Assembly (NCBI GenBank): GCA_025774935.1
Contig: JALGZK010000020.1
Location: 14,426-49,838 of the forward strand
Length of the DNA: 35,413 bases
Reading direction: 5' to 3'
Source of the DNA: a bacterium
GTDB lineage: Bacteria > Joyebacterota > Joyebacteria > Joyebacterales > Joyebacteraceae
A program made the translations under genes and the position numbers. The notes beneath the pieces were generated by a model. The model was not told where the DNA came from, made no database searches, and worked only from the letters and a program-made list of their open reading frames with translations. Shown here one piece after another: positions 7,049-16,688 of this stretch. Within the stretch, counting starts at the first letter, position 1; every line of letters begins with the position of its first letter.

Positions 7049-8209
7049 CTACAGGTACCCCTGAGCCATGAGGTCGTACGTCACGGAGAAGAGCCTCAGC
7101 GCCTCTCCGACGGACCGGAGCCAGCCCGACAGGCCCTCTCCGCCGCCGAGCGTCAGGTCGACGTGAACGAACGACTCGATCACCTGGAGGTTCACCGAGG
7201 CCTCGGGCGGGAGCTGCTCCGCGAGCGCCAGCGTCTCGGTGTACGGGATCAGGTGGTCGTCCCGGCCGTGCACGAGGATCATGTGCGCCCGGACGTCCCT
7301 GAGCTGGCCGTTCGGCGAGAGCTCGGCGAAGTACTCCCGGACACGCTCGCTCATCTCCGCCACGAGCCCGGACGTCCGCTCCGGGTCGGTGTTGACCATG
7401 AGCTCGTACGCGCCCCTCCCCTCGTCGCCCAGCCCCAGAGCGAGATCGGAGACGTCGGCGTCCTCGTCGTCGAACTTCCTCTCCGCGATCGTCGAGAGCA
7501 GCTCGCGGTCGCCCTCGTCTTCGATCAGGTCGATGCTGTTCAGCAGGAACGCCCACTTCCCCGTCGCGCGCGGCTCGAGGTAGACCCATTCGTCCTCGAC
7601 GCGAAACATGCCGGTCGTCGCGTACCTCACGACGCTCGTCAGGTCGCAGTGCGCGCCCAGAAGGAAACAGAACCGCACGCGGTCCGAGATCCTCGGGTCG
7701 GCGGCCGAGAGCGCCGCGAGGCCGCCCGCATAGCTGAACCCGAAGAGCCCGATGCGTTCCGTCCGCACGTGAGGCGACAGCCAGAGGTACTCGAACGACG
7801 CGATCAACTCGTCGATGTCCGTCGGTCGGACCCGGAACTCCTTCATGTTCGTGAACTCCGGCACGAGCGCGACGAAACCCGCCCGAGCGAGCGCGTCGGC
7901 GAAGTTCATGAGCCTCGGGTCGTTCCGTCCCCGTGCGGCGACGCCGTGGCTGAGGACGATCCCCGGGCGCTTCCCGTCCCGGGCCGGACGGTAGAGGTCC
8001 GCGACGACAGTCTTCCCGTCGACCTCGAAACTGACCTCCTCGACGACGGGCGCCGGCCTCAGCGACGCGATCGGCCCGTCCGTCTCGGGCGTCACCGACT
8101 CCATGAGAACCAGGGTCGCGAGATACGCGACCCTCATGTGAGCCGAGAAACCTATTACGATGGTGACGATGACGGCGACCGCGATGAGCCGCCGCGTCCT
8201 CTTCTTCAT
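7049..8209 (-). CDS. Membrane-anchored alpha/beta hydrolase
   Basis: 386 aa from ATG 8209 (GGGAG about 10 nt upstream; a start 27 nt earlier is possible). An N-terminal KKRTRR and a hydrophobic helix (about residues 8-24) suggest a signal anchor with the catalytic domain outside the cytoplasm. Hydrolase features: oxyanion region VLSHG, nucleophile elbow GFSYAG (Ser about 159), HGRDDHLIP carrying the acid Asp (about 317), and a likely catalytic His in FVHVDL (about 348). This resembles the dienelactone hydrolase/acyl-peptidase-like group; substrate unknown. It lies 80 nt downstream of the pullulanase on the same strand and may share its transcript. A role in esterified glycan or lipid turnover is a guess. 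Confidence 0.85.
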   Translation of the reverse strand: MKKRTRRLIAVAVIVTIVIGFSAHMRVAYLATLVLMESVTPETDGPIASLRPAPVVEEVSFEVDGKTVVADLYRPARDGKRPGIVLSHGVAARGRNDPRLMNFADALARAGFVALVPEFTNMKEFRVRPTDIDELIASFEYLWLSPHVRTERIGLFGFSYAGGLAALSAADPRISDRVRFCFLLGAHCDLTSVVRYATTGMFRVEDEWVYLEPRATGKWAFLLNSIDLIEDEGDRELLSTIAERKFDDEDADVSDLALGLGDEGRGAYELMVNTDPERTSGLVAEMSERVREYFAELSPNGQLRDVRAHMILVHGRDDHLIPYTETLALAEQLPPEASVNLQVIESFVHVDLTLGGGEGLSGWLRSVGEALRLFSVTYDLMAQGYL

Positions 8210-8290
8210 CGAGACGGAACTCCCTGTCGGACGCACCGGCGAGACTAGCTCCGACGCTGCCCTGCCTCGGGCTGCCCCGAAGTGACCGGC

Positions 8291-11200
8291 CTACCTCGGC
8301 TGGACGAACACGGCCGCGGTCCTCGCGGGGATCGTGAACGCCCCCTCCCCGCCGTCGAACGCGGCGCCCCGCACCACCTCGTCGTGCGAGGCCTGATGGA
8401 CGGGATGGAGCTCGAACGCCGTCCCCTTCCAGTCGATGTTATCGTAGACGATCGCGTCGGTCGTCCCGTTCAGGAACACGAGGACCCGACGGTAGTTCGT
8501 GTCGATCGGCCGGCTCTCTATCTCGTCCGAGACGCCCATGACGATGAGCCCCGGGATCTGGTCGGGTCCGACGTTGTAGAACCGCGTTCTCGCCTGCACG
8601 TCCTCGGCGGTTCTCAGGCGGAACAGGATCGTGCTCTTCCGGATCTTCAGAAGCTCCCGGAAGTGGTGCACCGTCCGCATGATCTCGTCCCTGCCGGGTG
8701 TGATGTCCTCGCGCGCCAGGAGCGGACGGATGATGTCCCACCGGTCGCGGTTCTTCTCGGCCGACGGCAGCCCGACGCCGAAGTTGTTCGCCTCGTAGCT
8801 CCAGTCCAGCCTGTTGAACCAGTCGCCGGAGTTGTAGCTGTCCGCCTCCATCGACTTCGAGCGGAGCATGTCCGAGCCGGCGTGGAAGAACGGAATGCCC
8901 TGCCCGAGCGCCACGACCGAGAGCGCGAGGTTCTGCATGCGGACGCGGTCGTCGAGCGTCGCGTCCGCGGGCGCCGCGTACTGGATCTTGTCGAAGAACG
9001 TCTCGTTGTCGTGCGCGGAGACGTAGTTGATCGCTTCCTGGGGGTCGGCGGCGTAGCCGACTCCCTCGTACTGCGCGCCGAGGATCTCGCGGCCGTTGTG
9101 GTCGATGAGCAGGTAATCTCTGAGGTTCCCGGTCATCCCGAACCGGATCCTGTTCATGTACCCCAGGAGGCGCCCCAGTTCCTCGCTGCCGCTCCCGTTG
9201 AACCCGTTCGGGTCGGTGTAGAGCCCGGTCGCGAATCCCTGGTCACGCCTGTCGGCGAACGGGCTCCCGCCGCGGACGGCGTCGCGGATGCGGTCGTTGA
9301 ACGTGCCGATGCCCGTCCCTGCCATGTTGAACTGGACCGCGTTCTCGCCCCGCCTGCCTCCGGCCACCTCGCCGAAGTCCCACCCCTCGCCGTAGAGATA
9401 GATGGCGTTCCCGTCGACTCCGTGCTCCTCGACGGTGAGCGCGCGGAGCGCGTCGCGGACCTTGACCATGTTGCTCTTCATGTGGTGGCCCATGAGGTCG
9501 AACCGGAACCCGTCGATCTTGTAGTCAGTGGCCCAGTGGACGAGGTCGTCGACCATGAACCGCTCCATCATGTAGTGCTCGGTGGCGGTGTTCTGGCAGC
9601 ACGTGCTCGTCTCGACGAAGCCGTCCGGGTTCAGGCGGTGGTAGTAGCCAGGGACGATCTTGTCGAACACGGACTTGTCCGCCTGGCCGCTCGAGTTCGT
9701 GTGGTTGTAGACCACGTCCATCACCACGCGGAGGCCCATGTCGGAGAGGGACTTCACCATCTGCCGGAACTCGTTGATCCGTATCGGACCGTCCGGGACG
9801 GTCGAGTAGCTCCCCTCGGGAGTACCGAAGTGGAACGGGTCGTAGCCCCAGTTGTATGGATCGTTCCCGCTGATGCGGGCGATCGCCGCCTGCTGCTGGT
9901 CGGAGTCCGGGGGATGCACCGAGAGATCGCCCGGGCTGAGCCAGTTGGCCTTGTTCTCGTCGACCGTCGCGATGTCGAACGAGGGCAGGAGATGCACGTG
10001 CGTGAGCCCCGCCTCCGCGAGGGCGCGTAGGTGCGTCGCGCCATTCGACGGGAGCGCGAACGCGAGAAACGTCCCCCGCACCATCTCCGGCACGGTCGGG
10101 TCGCTCGCGCTGTAGTCCCGGACGTGGAGTTCGTAGATGACGATGTCCTCGGGCGCCTCGAGGGGCGGCTTCCGGAGGTCGTCCCAGCCCTGCGGCTTGA
10201 GCGACGGGTCGTCGAGGTTGACCACCTGGCTCCTGGCGCTGTTTCTGGAGAGGCCGTAGGAATACGGATCGGTGACGAGGTTCCACTCGACGCTGCCGGT
10301 CCGCGGCACGAAGACGCCCACCTCGAGGAGGTAGTAGAGCATGTTCCAGCTCGAGTCACCCGTGGCGCTCCAGACGCCGTCCGTCTTCACCATGTCGACC
10401 ACGTCGACCGGCTCCGTCGTTCTGGACGATCCGAACAGGTGCAACCTCATCATCTTCGCCGTCGGCGCCCAGACCGAGATCGTCGGAACGCGCCCGTCCC
10501 ACGTCACGCCCAGCGGCCCGTCGTACGCGAAGAGGTCGTCGAGGACGCCGGGGATCTGCAGACCCGCTGCGTCCGCGAGCTTCCCGTCGGCGCCCGTGAC
10601 CGAGACCGCCAGCTGGCCCTTCAGAATCTCCGGCACCCGGGCGAGGTCCTCGTCGGAGAGGACGAACGCCGCGTGGCCCGAGAGGTGGGGGAATCGACCG
10701 ACGAGCTCCGGCGGGAGCCTGTTCCCCGCGCGCTCGAGCACGAGGCTCTCGCCTCCGGTCACGCCGTCCTGGGAGAGCGCGAGGGCGCCGTCGGGCGACG
10801 CGTGGAGCATGTAGACGTTGCCTTCCGCGTGCCGCGCCTTCCACGCGATCGTGCGGCGGTCGAGCCAGTGGCCGCGGAGCTTCGACAGGTCCCCGAGCGC
10901 GAGCGTCGTCACGTCCGGCACGCTCGTGTGCATGTCGGGGCTCCCGGAGATGAGCCAGACCTCGCGCCCGTCGCCGACCGGGAGGAACATGTCCGGGCCC
11001 GGGTCCTTCGTGTCGCCCTTGTGGATGATGAACCCGAGCTCGGTGGCCCCGTCCGTGAGCGCCACGTCCCAGTAGAGCCCGAACTCGTCGCGGCCCGCGG
11101 GCTCGAGGGGACTCGGCCAAGTGACGCCCTCCTCTGCGGAGTCCTTCCACACGTGGAGCCCCCACCCGTCGTATCCGCCCCTAGGACGGTGGTAGTGGAT

Positions 11201-11629
11201 CCTCGCGGTGCCCCCGGCGAGGGCGGGCGCCGCCTCGAACGTCTCCTCCGAGGCAGGCGCCCCTCCCCCGACGATGCGGATGGCGTTCAGACCCCCGTGT
11301 CCGTCGTCGACGTAGCCGTCGGCCGTCGGGTCGACCGGGTAGCCGTCGAGGTCGGTCTCCATGTTCGCCGGCCACTGCCCGTTGATGAAGTACTTGTACT
11401 GGTGCTCGCCGGCGTCGAGCTCGACAGTCGTCGTCCAGGTGCCGTCGTCCTGGAGCTCCATCGGCGTCTCACCCCAGCCGTTGAAGCTGCCTCGGAGCGA
11501 GACGCTCTCGACCGCCATGCCCTCCGGCGGTTCGAGCGTGAAGGTGACCTCCTCCGCGAGCGCGGCGCCCGCGGAAATCAAGAGCGCTCCTGTCATGCAC
11601 AAGACTCCGTGTAGGGTTCGGCGTGCCAT
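8291..11629 (-). CDS. pulA: Secreted pullulanase-type alpha-1,6-glucosidase (GH13)
   Basis: 1112 aa from ATG 11629 (GGAGG 5 nt upstream). Signal peptide with cleavage after GAALA (about residue 25). Domains in order: an AMPK-type glycogen-binding/CBM48-like domain (about 27-122, [10 protein letters not shown]...YKYFING); a CBM41 pullulanase-associated domain (about 142-240, [17 protein letters not shown]); a second E-set/CBM48 region (about 360-450); a GH13 barrel with the pullulanase signature YNWGYDP (about 593), DVVYNHT, nucleophile in GFRFDLMG (about 711), acid/base in YLYGEGWD (about 747) and VSAHDNE (about 873); and a C-terminal pullulanase beta domain. It debranches alpha-1,6 links in pullulan, glycogen or amylopectin. 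There is no lipobox and no FlgD-like tail, so it is either periplasmic or secreted by another route. It has its own promoter. Confidence 0.95.
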   Translation of the reverse strand: MARRTLHGVLCMTGALLISAGAALAEEVTFTLEPPEGMAVESVSLRGSFNGWGETPMELQDDGTWTTTVELDAGEHQYKYFINGQWPANMETDLDGYPVDPTADGYVDDGHGGLNAIRIVGGGAPASEETFEAAPALAGGTARIHYHRPRGGYDGWGLHVWKDSAEEGVTWPSPLEPAGRDEFGLYWDVALTDGATELGFIIHKGDTKDPGPDMFLPVGDGREVWLISGSPDMHTSVPDVTTLALGDLSKLRGHWLDRRTIAWKARHAEGNVYMLHASPDGALALSQDGVTGGESLVLERAGNRLPPELVGRFPHLSGHAAFVLSDEDLARVPEILKGQLAVSVTGADGKLADAAGLQIPGVLDDLFAYDGPLGVTWDGRVPTISVWAPTAKMMRLHLFGSSRTTEPVDVVDMVKTDGVWSATGDSSWNMLYYLLEVGVFVPRTGSVEWNLVTDPYSYGLSRNSARSQVVNLDDPSLKPQGWDDLRKPPLEAPEDIVIYELHVRDYSASDPTVPEMVRGTFLAFALPSNGATHLRALAEAGLTHVHLLPSFDIATVDENKANWLSPGDLSVHPPDSDQQQAAIARISGNDPYNWGYDPFHFGTPEGSYSTVPDGPIRINEFRQMVKSLSDMGLRVVMDVVYNHTNSSGQADKSVFDKIVPGYYHRLNPDGFVETSTCCQNTATEHYMMERFMVDDLVHWATDYKIDGFRFDLMGHHMKSNMVKVRDALRALTVEEHGVDGNAIYLYGEGWDFGEVAGGRRGENAVQFNMAGTGIGTFNDRIRDAVRGGSPFADRRDQGFATGLYTDPNGFNGSGSEELGRLLGYMNRIRFGMTGNLRDYLLIDHNGREILGAQYEGVGYAADPQEAINYVSAHDNETFFDKIQYAAPADATLDDRVRMQNLALSVVALGQGIPFFHAGSDMLRSKSMEADSYNSGDWFNRLDWSYEANNFGVGLPSAEKNRDRWDIIRPLLAREDITPGRDEIMRTVHHFRELLKIRKSTILFRLRTAEDVQARTRFYNVGPDQIPGLIVMGVSDEIESRPIDTNYRRVLVFLNGTTDAIVYDNIDWKGTAFELHPVHQASHDEVVRGAAFDGGEGAFTIPARTAAVFVQPR

Positions 11630-11675
11630 GGCTGCCTCCATGGGAGTGAGCACGTGCCTGTTTTCGGATGGTGGG

Positions 11676-11704
11676 AGTATAGCACAGCGAGAACGGGCTG
11701 TCGC
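11676..11704 (-). promoter_or_regulatory. Promoter of the pullulanase gene
   Basis: Minus-strand GCGACA (11699-11704), 17-bp spacer, TATACT (11676-11681). The -35 matches the consensus at 4 of 6 positions. Predicted start about 40 nt before the ATG at 11629. Confidence 0.6.
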
Positions 11705-11842
11705 CAGACGCGCCGAGGCGGGCACCGGCCCGCCGATCGTCTCTGCTGGGCCCGAGCCCGCCTCTTCCGGGGGGTCGGTCCTGCTGGTGGCGCTTCGAGC
11801 TTGCTGCGCGAGCCGGCGCTCAGTCGGCCGGCGCTACCCAAG

Positions 11843-13981
11843 CTACCTCATGAGAATCATCTTCGTGCTGCCTCGGAAGCCCTGCGCCTCCATCACGCAG
11901 AAGTAGACGCCGCTTCCCACCTCGTGGCCCTTCTCGTTCCGTCCGTCCCAGATCGCCTCATGGCCGCCGGGCTCGACGGCTCCATCGACCAGAGTCCTCA
12001 CCAGACGGCCCGAGACGTCGTAGACCCGGAGCGCGACGTGTGACTCGCTGGGCACGGCGTACGCGAGCGCCGTCCTCGGGTTGAAAGGATTCGGCGCGTT
12101 GAGGCCCAGACGGAACGCCGCCGGGATCCCGGGCTTCGACTCGCACCCTTCGAGCGCCGCGTGCAGGTTCTCGTTGCCGGCGCCCCGCAGGAAGGCGTCC
12201 TCGAACACGAGCTCGTACCCGTCGCCGAGAGCGCGAAACGTGAGGACCGCCACCTCGCCCGAGCCGCCGACCGTGACTCCCGCCCCAAGCACCGCCAGGT
12301 CCACCTGGACGGAGCCCTCGCCGGAGCCGTACCAGAAGAACACCGGCGCGAGGGGCGAGTACATCGCGGAGGACAGCCGCGCCTCGACGAACTCGAGCTC
12401 GCCCGGATCGAACGCGACGACAGCCTTGAGGCCCTTCACCTGGTCGGCGTTGCCAACGAGTCTCAGCCCGACTTCGACCGTTCCGTCCTCTCCGGGCTCG
12501 CCGGCGTTCAGCTCGAGGGCGAGAGCCCTCGTGGACTGCCCCGGCAGGAACGGCACCGCTCTCGGGCTCACCACGCTGTAGTTCATCGCGAAGATCAACA
12601 GATCCTCGAACTCCACGAAGTCGTCGGGGAGCGGGATGCCGGTGGCCGTAGTGTCGTCGGTCGGACCCACGTCGCACTCGGCGGCGTTGCCAGTCGGGCT
12701 CGTCGCCGCGTAGGTCCCGCCCAGCTTGTCGATGTCGGCGTCGTTGACGAGGCCGTTGTAGCCCCAGACGCCCATCACGCCCGCCACGTCGCCCAGCCAG
12801 TAGTTCGTCGATCGGTCCTGTCCGCCGCCGCCCGCGGCGCCGTAGTTCAAGGCCTGGTCGTACGCGAACGCACCGTAGTAGTAGATGTCGCGCGGTGCAA
12901 TCGTATGTGTCCCGCTCGTCACCGCGCCGAGACCGTTGAACGCCTCGCCGTCCCCGGATGTCTCGTCGGCGGGGTACGACGGTGCGGACGTGTCGTAGAG
13001 CGGGTAGTCGCCCCACGCGTCGTACCGCACGACGACGCCCCGGAGGTTCGCGTCGAGCGCCGTCGGGTCGTCCCAGGTGAGCTCGGCCTTCTCGTGGTCC
13101 GGCGCCGAGGCGAACCCGGCAATCGTGCCTGGAGGCGTGTTGTCAACCGTCACGTCGTCGCTGTCGGAACCCGTGTTCAACAGCGCGTCGGTCGCCGTCA
13201 CCGTGACGGTCTTGAGGCCGTCCGCCGTCAGCGTCACGTTCTGGAGCGCCACCGTCCAAGTGGCGACGTTCCCCACGTAGCTCTCCGCCGGTACGGCCGA
13301 TCCGGTCCCAGACAGAAGCGTCGACAGGTCGGCTCTGATGTCAGAGACCGTGAGCGTCGTGTCGTCCGTGACCGTCGCTGTCAGTTCGAGGTCGTCCCCG
13401 TCCTTGGCGTACTCGTTCGTGTGGGCGAGCGTCAGGTTGGCCACCGCCACGTTCGTCACCGACGGACTCACGATGTCCACCTGAATCTCACCGTCGTCGC
13501 CCGAGAATCCCGTGAGGGGCGTGTTGTAGCGGTCGCGAAACGCCACGAGCGTCAGGGTCACCGCGGTCTGCCCGGTGGCCACAGCGTCGAAGTCGACCGT
13601 GAACATCGTCCCGGGACCGGTGACGCCGTCGATCGGTCCCAGGAGAGAGCAGTCGACCTTGATCTCGTCCTCCGCCCAGCTGTACGCGTTGAAGAACGTC
13701 GTCCCCGCGCTCGAGAGCAACGCGCCCTCGGTCACGTCACCGGGCGTCGTGCTCGCCACGGCGCCGTCCCAGCTGAACTTGATGGCGTATGCGTAGAGGA
13801 GACCTCCGCCCCCTCCGAGGTAATCGACCGAGATCTGGCCGTTGGAGGACGCGACGTTGAGGATCAGCGGGTCCGGGTCGCAGACGATGTTCGCTCGACC
13901 GGCCGCCCCGCTGGGCTCCGCGACCAGCACGAGGAGTGCTGCCAAGGTCAGCATACGGAGTCTGCCGCTCTTCGGCTTCAT
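11843..13981 (-). CDS. Secreted cohesin/dockerin-like protein with FlgD-like sorting domain
   Basis: 712 aa. Sec signal peptide (RMLTLAALLVLVAEPSGAAG). A cohesin-like beta domain follows (about 32-170, LNVASSNGQISVDYL ... MFTVDFDAVATGQTAVTLTL), then Ig/fibronectin-like segments (about 175-400), then a dockerin-like Asp-rich pair (about 405-480: WLGDVAGVMGVWGYNGLVN, DADIDKL, FEDLLIFAMNY). A second cohesin-like domain (about 490-610, VKGLKAVVAFDPGELEF) and the C-terminal domain NAPNPFNPRTALAYAVP...VYDVSGRLVRTL...SGVYF end in KMILMR. The tail is the FlgD_ig/type IX-like signal that directs proteins across the outer membrane. Having both cohesin-like and dockerin-like parts in one chain suggests self- or partner assembly on the cell surface (inference). 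It has its own promoter. Confidence 0.88.
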   Translation of the reverse strand: MKPKSGRLRMLTLAALLVLVAEPSGAAGRANIVCDPDPLILNVASSNGQISVDYLGGGGGLLYAYAIKFSWDGAVASTTPGDVTEGALLSSAGTTFFNAYSWAEDEIKVDCSLLGPIDGVTGPGTMFTVDFDAVATGQTAVTLTLVAFRDRYNTPLTGFSGDDGEIQVDIVSPSVTNVAVANLTLAHTNEYAKDGDDLELTATVTDDTTLTVSDIRADLSTLLSGTGSAVPAESYVGNVATWTVALQNVTLTADGLKTVTVTATDALLNTGSDSDDVTVDNTPPGTIAGFASAPDHEKAELTWDDPTALDANLRGVVVRYDAWGDYPLYDTSAPSYPADETSGDGEAFNGLGAVTSGTHTIAPRDIYYYGAFAYDQALNYGAAGGGGQDRSTNYWLGDVAGVMGVWGYNGLVNDADIDKLGGTYAATSPTGNAAECDVGPTDDTTATGIPLPDDFVEFEDLLIFAMNYSVVSPRAVPFLPGQSTRALALELNAGEPGEDGTVEVGLRLVGNADQVKGLKAVVAFDPGELEFVEARLSSAMYSPLAPVFFWYGSGEGSVQVDLAVLGAGVTVGGSGEVAVLTFRALGDGYELVFEDAFLRGAGNENLHAALEGCESKPGIPAAFRLGLNAPNPFNPRTALAYAVPSESHVALRVYDVSGRLVRTLVDGAVEPGGHEAIWDGRNEKGHEVGSGVYFCVMEAQGFRGSTKMILMR

Positions 13982-14492
13982 GGGCCCCCCTCTCCGAAGA
14001 CCGTACGTGTCTCAAGTGACCTTCAGTCATAGTACCACCAATCGCCCATCGTGGCAAGCATCGATTATGAACACTGTTTAGTCTTAGAGCGGTATGCATC
14101 CGGCCCCACACCTCAGTATACTGGCGCTCCCGCGGGCCCTCAGCGCCGAGCTCCCCATCGCCTGTGAATGACGGCCGCGGGAGACGAGTCTCATAGCAAA
14201 GGGACCAGACGAAGCGGTGGCGCGACGGGGGCAGGCAAAATGATGACAGTCTCCGGTGCGACAGGTTCATTCCCGTTGCATCTAAAGGAGCGGTCACGGA
14301 GAGAGAGCCCGGGTGGTACTGAGTGTAGCCGGCGAGCGGGGTCGGTCCTCCTGGGCTCGCTCCTGACCAAAGATGAGCAGGATTCGACAGTCGCCCGCCG
14401 CCGGGCGGCTCGTTGCGAATGGGGCGATGTGCGGGGTGGTGAGTTCCTCTCTTCAGGTCTACTTCGGAGGGCGTGCCCCGGAGGAGGCATCC
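13982..14492. other. 511-nt intergenic region between divergent secreted-protein genes
   Basis: Holds the minus-strand promoter at 14029-14057. On the plus strand a TATACT (14117-14122) sits in the palindrome AGTATACT but has no acceptable -35. A GTGGTACTGA at 14312-14321 resembles other GTGG-type -10 boxes here but lacks a -35. No convincing gene: the plus-strand frames in this stretch lack good starts and family features. The protease promoter is therefore unassigned. Confidence 0.5.
14029..14057 (-). promoter_or_regulatory. Promoter of the cohesin/dockerin-like protein gene
   Basis: Minus-strand TTGCCA (14052-14057), 17-bp spacer ending in GGTGG, TACTAT (14029-14034). The predicted start is about 40 nt upstream of the ATG at 13981. 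Confidence 0.65.
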
Positions 14493-16568
14493 GTGAATAG
14501 TACGACCCTGGCGGGCAGGGCGCTTCCGGCGCTCGTGCTTGCGCTGTTTGTGATCGCGACCCTGTCAGGTCTGGCAGTTGCGCGGCCGGAGACAAGGACG
14601 CTCGAGCTCGAGCGGCTCAGCGAATCGCACCGGCAGCGGGTCGAAGCCGGGCGGGGCGCTCTCTACTACATCCTCGCGAGGAGCGAGGACCCTGCCCAGA
14701 AGCGGCTCAACGACAGCCGGAGCGTCGAGCTTCAGTACATCGACGAGCGCGGCCTGCCGGTCTTCTACGCGGTCGACAACCTCATCGCCGCGCGGACGAT
14801 CAGCACGGACGACGTGTGGCCGTACGGGGTGGCCGGGTACGAACTGACCGGCGCCGGCACGGCCCTGGGCGAGCTCGGGATCTGGGACGCGGGCGCGGTC
14901 TACGCGGCTCACCAGGAGTTCGGGGGCCGCGTGACGCAGATCGACGCCGCCTCGAGCCCGCACTTCCATGCGACGCACGTGGCCGGAACGATGATCGCGG
15001 CGGGCGTGCACCCGAACTCGAAGGGCATGTCGACCGACGGGACGCTCGCGGCGTACAACTGGAGCAACGACGACTCGGAGATGGCGACCGCCGCCGCGGC
15101 CGGGATGATGATCTCGAACCACTCGTACGGTTCGGTCGCGGGGTGGAGACACAACGGCGACTGGTACTGGTACGGGAACACCGGTGTCAGTCCCGTAGAG
15201 GACTACGGGTTCGGGTTCTACGGCTCGGGCGCGCAGGCGTGGGACGAGATCGCATACAACGCGCCGTACTACACGATCGTGAAGTCGGCCGGGAACGACC
15301 GCACCGACTCGGGCCCCGGCCCGGGCGGGGGCCACTGGGTCTGGGCGGGCTCCAGCTGGCAGTGGAGCAACGAGACGCGCGAGCCTGACGGCGGAGCGGA
15401 CGGCTACGACTCCATCTCGTGGAACACGACCGCGAAGAACATCATCGCCGTCGGCGCGGCGCAGGACATCTCGCAGGGCTGGAGCGAGCCCGGCGACGTC
15501 AGCATGGCCGCGTTCAGCGGGTTCGGACCGACGGACGACGGGCGCATCAAGCCCGACCTCGTCGCGAACGGGGTGGGCCTCTTCTCGTGCGTGGAGACCG
15601 GTCCCACGAACTACAACGTGTTCAGCGGGACGTCGATGTCGTCGCCGAACCTGTCCGGTTCCCTGAACCTCCTCGTGCGGTTCTTCGAGGAGACGCACGG
15701 CGGGCAGCGTCCGCTCGCGGCGACGATGAAGGCGCTGCTCATCGGGACCGCCGACGAGGCCGGTCCCGGACCCGGTCCGGACTACGGCTGCGGCTGGGGT
15801 CTCATGAACACGCGCGCTGCCGCCGAGCTCATCGAGGGTGACGGGCTCGAGGCGACGAGGATCGTCGAGGCGCGGCTCGAGAACGGAGCTTCCGACGAGT
15901 ACTTCTTCGTGAGCGAAGGGGTCGACCCGATCAAGATCACGATCGCGTGGACCGACCCTCCGGGGACGCCGCCGGCAGCCTCGCTCGACCCGCCCGACCT
16001 GATGCTCGTCAACGACCTCGACCTCCGCATCGAGCATCTCGACAGCGGCACGGTCTTCGAGCCGTACGTGCTCGACCCGACGCAGCCGGCGAGCGCGGCG
16101 TCCAGGGGCGACAACTTCAGAGACAACGTCGAGCAGGTCGACATCCCGACGCCCGCCGCCGGCGAGTACGTCGTGACGGTATCGCACAAGGGGTCGGTGG
16201 CACAGGGGCAGGACTACTCCGTCGTGAGCCTCGATCCGATCGCGGCTCTCGACTCGACGGGGATCGACGACGGCGTCGCGGCGGCGAACGGGTTCACGCT
16301 GTACAGGAACTTCCCGAACCCCTTCAATCCGTCGACGACGATTCGCTACGAGCTCGCGTCGCCGGCGCGCGTGACGCTCCGCGTCCACGACGTGGCCGGC
16401 CGCGTGATCCGCGTCCTCGAGGGCGAGGACCGGCGCGAGCCGGGCGTGCACGAGATCACCTGGGACGGGCGTGACGATGACGGGAGGACGGTGGCCTCGG
16501 GCGTCTACTTCTACCGCATCGACGTGGGCGGTTCGAGCGAGACGCGAAGAATGGTGATGCTCAAGTAG
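14493..16568 (+). CDS. Secreted subtilisin-like serine protease (S8) with FlgD-like sorting domain
   Basis: 691 aa from GTG 14493 (GGAGGAGG 5 nt upstream). An open frame runs 40 codons further up but has no signal-like start. Sec signal peptide LPALVLALFVIATLSGLAVA. The catalytic triad is visible: Asp132 in LGIWDAG, His159 in HATHVAG, Ser381 in SGTSMSSP, and oxyanion Asn268 in SAGND. HATHVAG replaces the common HGTHVAG. A jelly-roll/PPC-like domain follows (about 480-600, IKITIAWTDPPGTP ... DLDLRIEH), as in KP-43-type subtilases. The C-terminal FlgD-like domain (NFPNPFNPSTTIRYEL ... SGVYFYR) ends in RMVMLK. It probably degrades extracellular protein at the cell surface. A strong terminator follows. 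Confidence 0.93.
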   Translation: MNSTTLAGRALPALVLALFVIATLSGLAVARPETRTLELERLSESHRQRVEAGRGALYYILARSEDPAQKRLNDSRSVELQYIDERGLPVFYAVDNLIAARTISTDDVWPYGVAGYELTGAGTALGELGIWDAGAVYAAHQEFGGRVTQIDAASSPHFHATHVAGTMIAAGVHPNSKGMSTDGTLAAYNWSNDDSEMATAAAAGMMISNHSYGSVAGWRHNGDWYWYGNTGVSPVEDYGFGFYGSGAQAWDEIAYNAPYYTIVKSAGNDRTDSGPGPGGGHWVWAGSSWQWSNETREPDGGADGYDSISWNTTAKNIIAVGAAQDISQGWSEPGDVSMAAFSGFGPTDDGRIKPDLVANGVGLFSCVETGPTNYNVFSGTSMSSPNLSGSLNLLVRFFEETHGGQRPLAATMKALLIGTADEAGPGPGPDYGCGWGLMNTRAAAELIEGDGLEATRIVEARLENGASDEYFFVSEGVDPIKITIAWTDPPGTPPAASLDPPDLMLVNDLDLRIEHLDSGTVFEPYVLDPTQPASAASRGDNFRDNVEQVDIPTPAAGEYVVTVSHKGSVAQGQDYSVVSLDPIAALDSTGIDDGVAAANGFTLYRNFPNPFNPSTTIRYELASPARVTLRVHDVAGRVIRVLEGEDRREPGVHEITWDGRDDDGRTVASGVYFYRIDVGGSSETRRMVMLK

Positions 16569-16604
16569 GTGTTTCACCCGGAGAGCGGAGTCTCCGGTAG
16601 AGGG

Positions 16605-16640
16605 CGAGCCCCGGTGACACGTCACCGGGGCTCGTTTCGT
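16605..16640. terminator. Strong hairpin terminator between convergent genes
   Basis: A 14-bp perfect inverted repeat, CGAGCCCCGGTGAC (16605-16618) and GTCACCGGGGCTCG (16621-16634), followed on the plus strand by TTTCGT. It lies 36 nt past the protease stop and 48 nt before the stop of the minus-strand lipoprotein gene, so it can serve both. Confidence 0.72.
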
Positions 16641-16688
16641 GTGGTGGAGGCGAGGCGGGGGGGCGTTCCCCGAAGGCGACCGGGAACC

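Noticed and set aside
8282-11614. Long plus-strand open frames opposite the pullulanase
   Set aside because: Their composition (R, V, D, H, E-rich, no hydrophobic core pattern) is that of shadow frames. The minus strand carries complete catalytic motifs.
11815-11838. Direct repeat GCCGGCGCT twice past the stop of the cohesin-like gene
   Set aside because: Only 9 bp, GC-only, and common by chance at this base composition. It does not form a clear terminator.
12161-14032. 623-codon plus-strand open frame opposite the cohesin/dockerin-like gene
   Set aside because: It is a shadow of a clearly real gene with signal peptide and sorting domain. It has no recognisable domain.
14117-14122. Plus-strand TATACT as the protease promoter
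   Set aside because: It sits in the palindrome AGTATACT, so strand cannot be told. No -35 lies at 16-18 bp, and it is about 370 nt from the start.
14168-14500. 110-codon plus-strand open frame upstream of the protease
   Set aside because: No ribosome binding site at its start, no recognisable feature, and it overlaps the protease start region.
14565-16625. 686-codon open frame on the minus strand opposite the protease
   Set aside because: It is rich in Arg/Val/Asp/His with no domain or signal. It mirrors the codon structure of the well-supported plus-strand protease, as expected for antisense frames in high-GC DNA.
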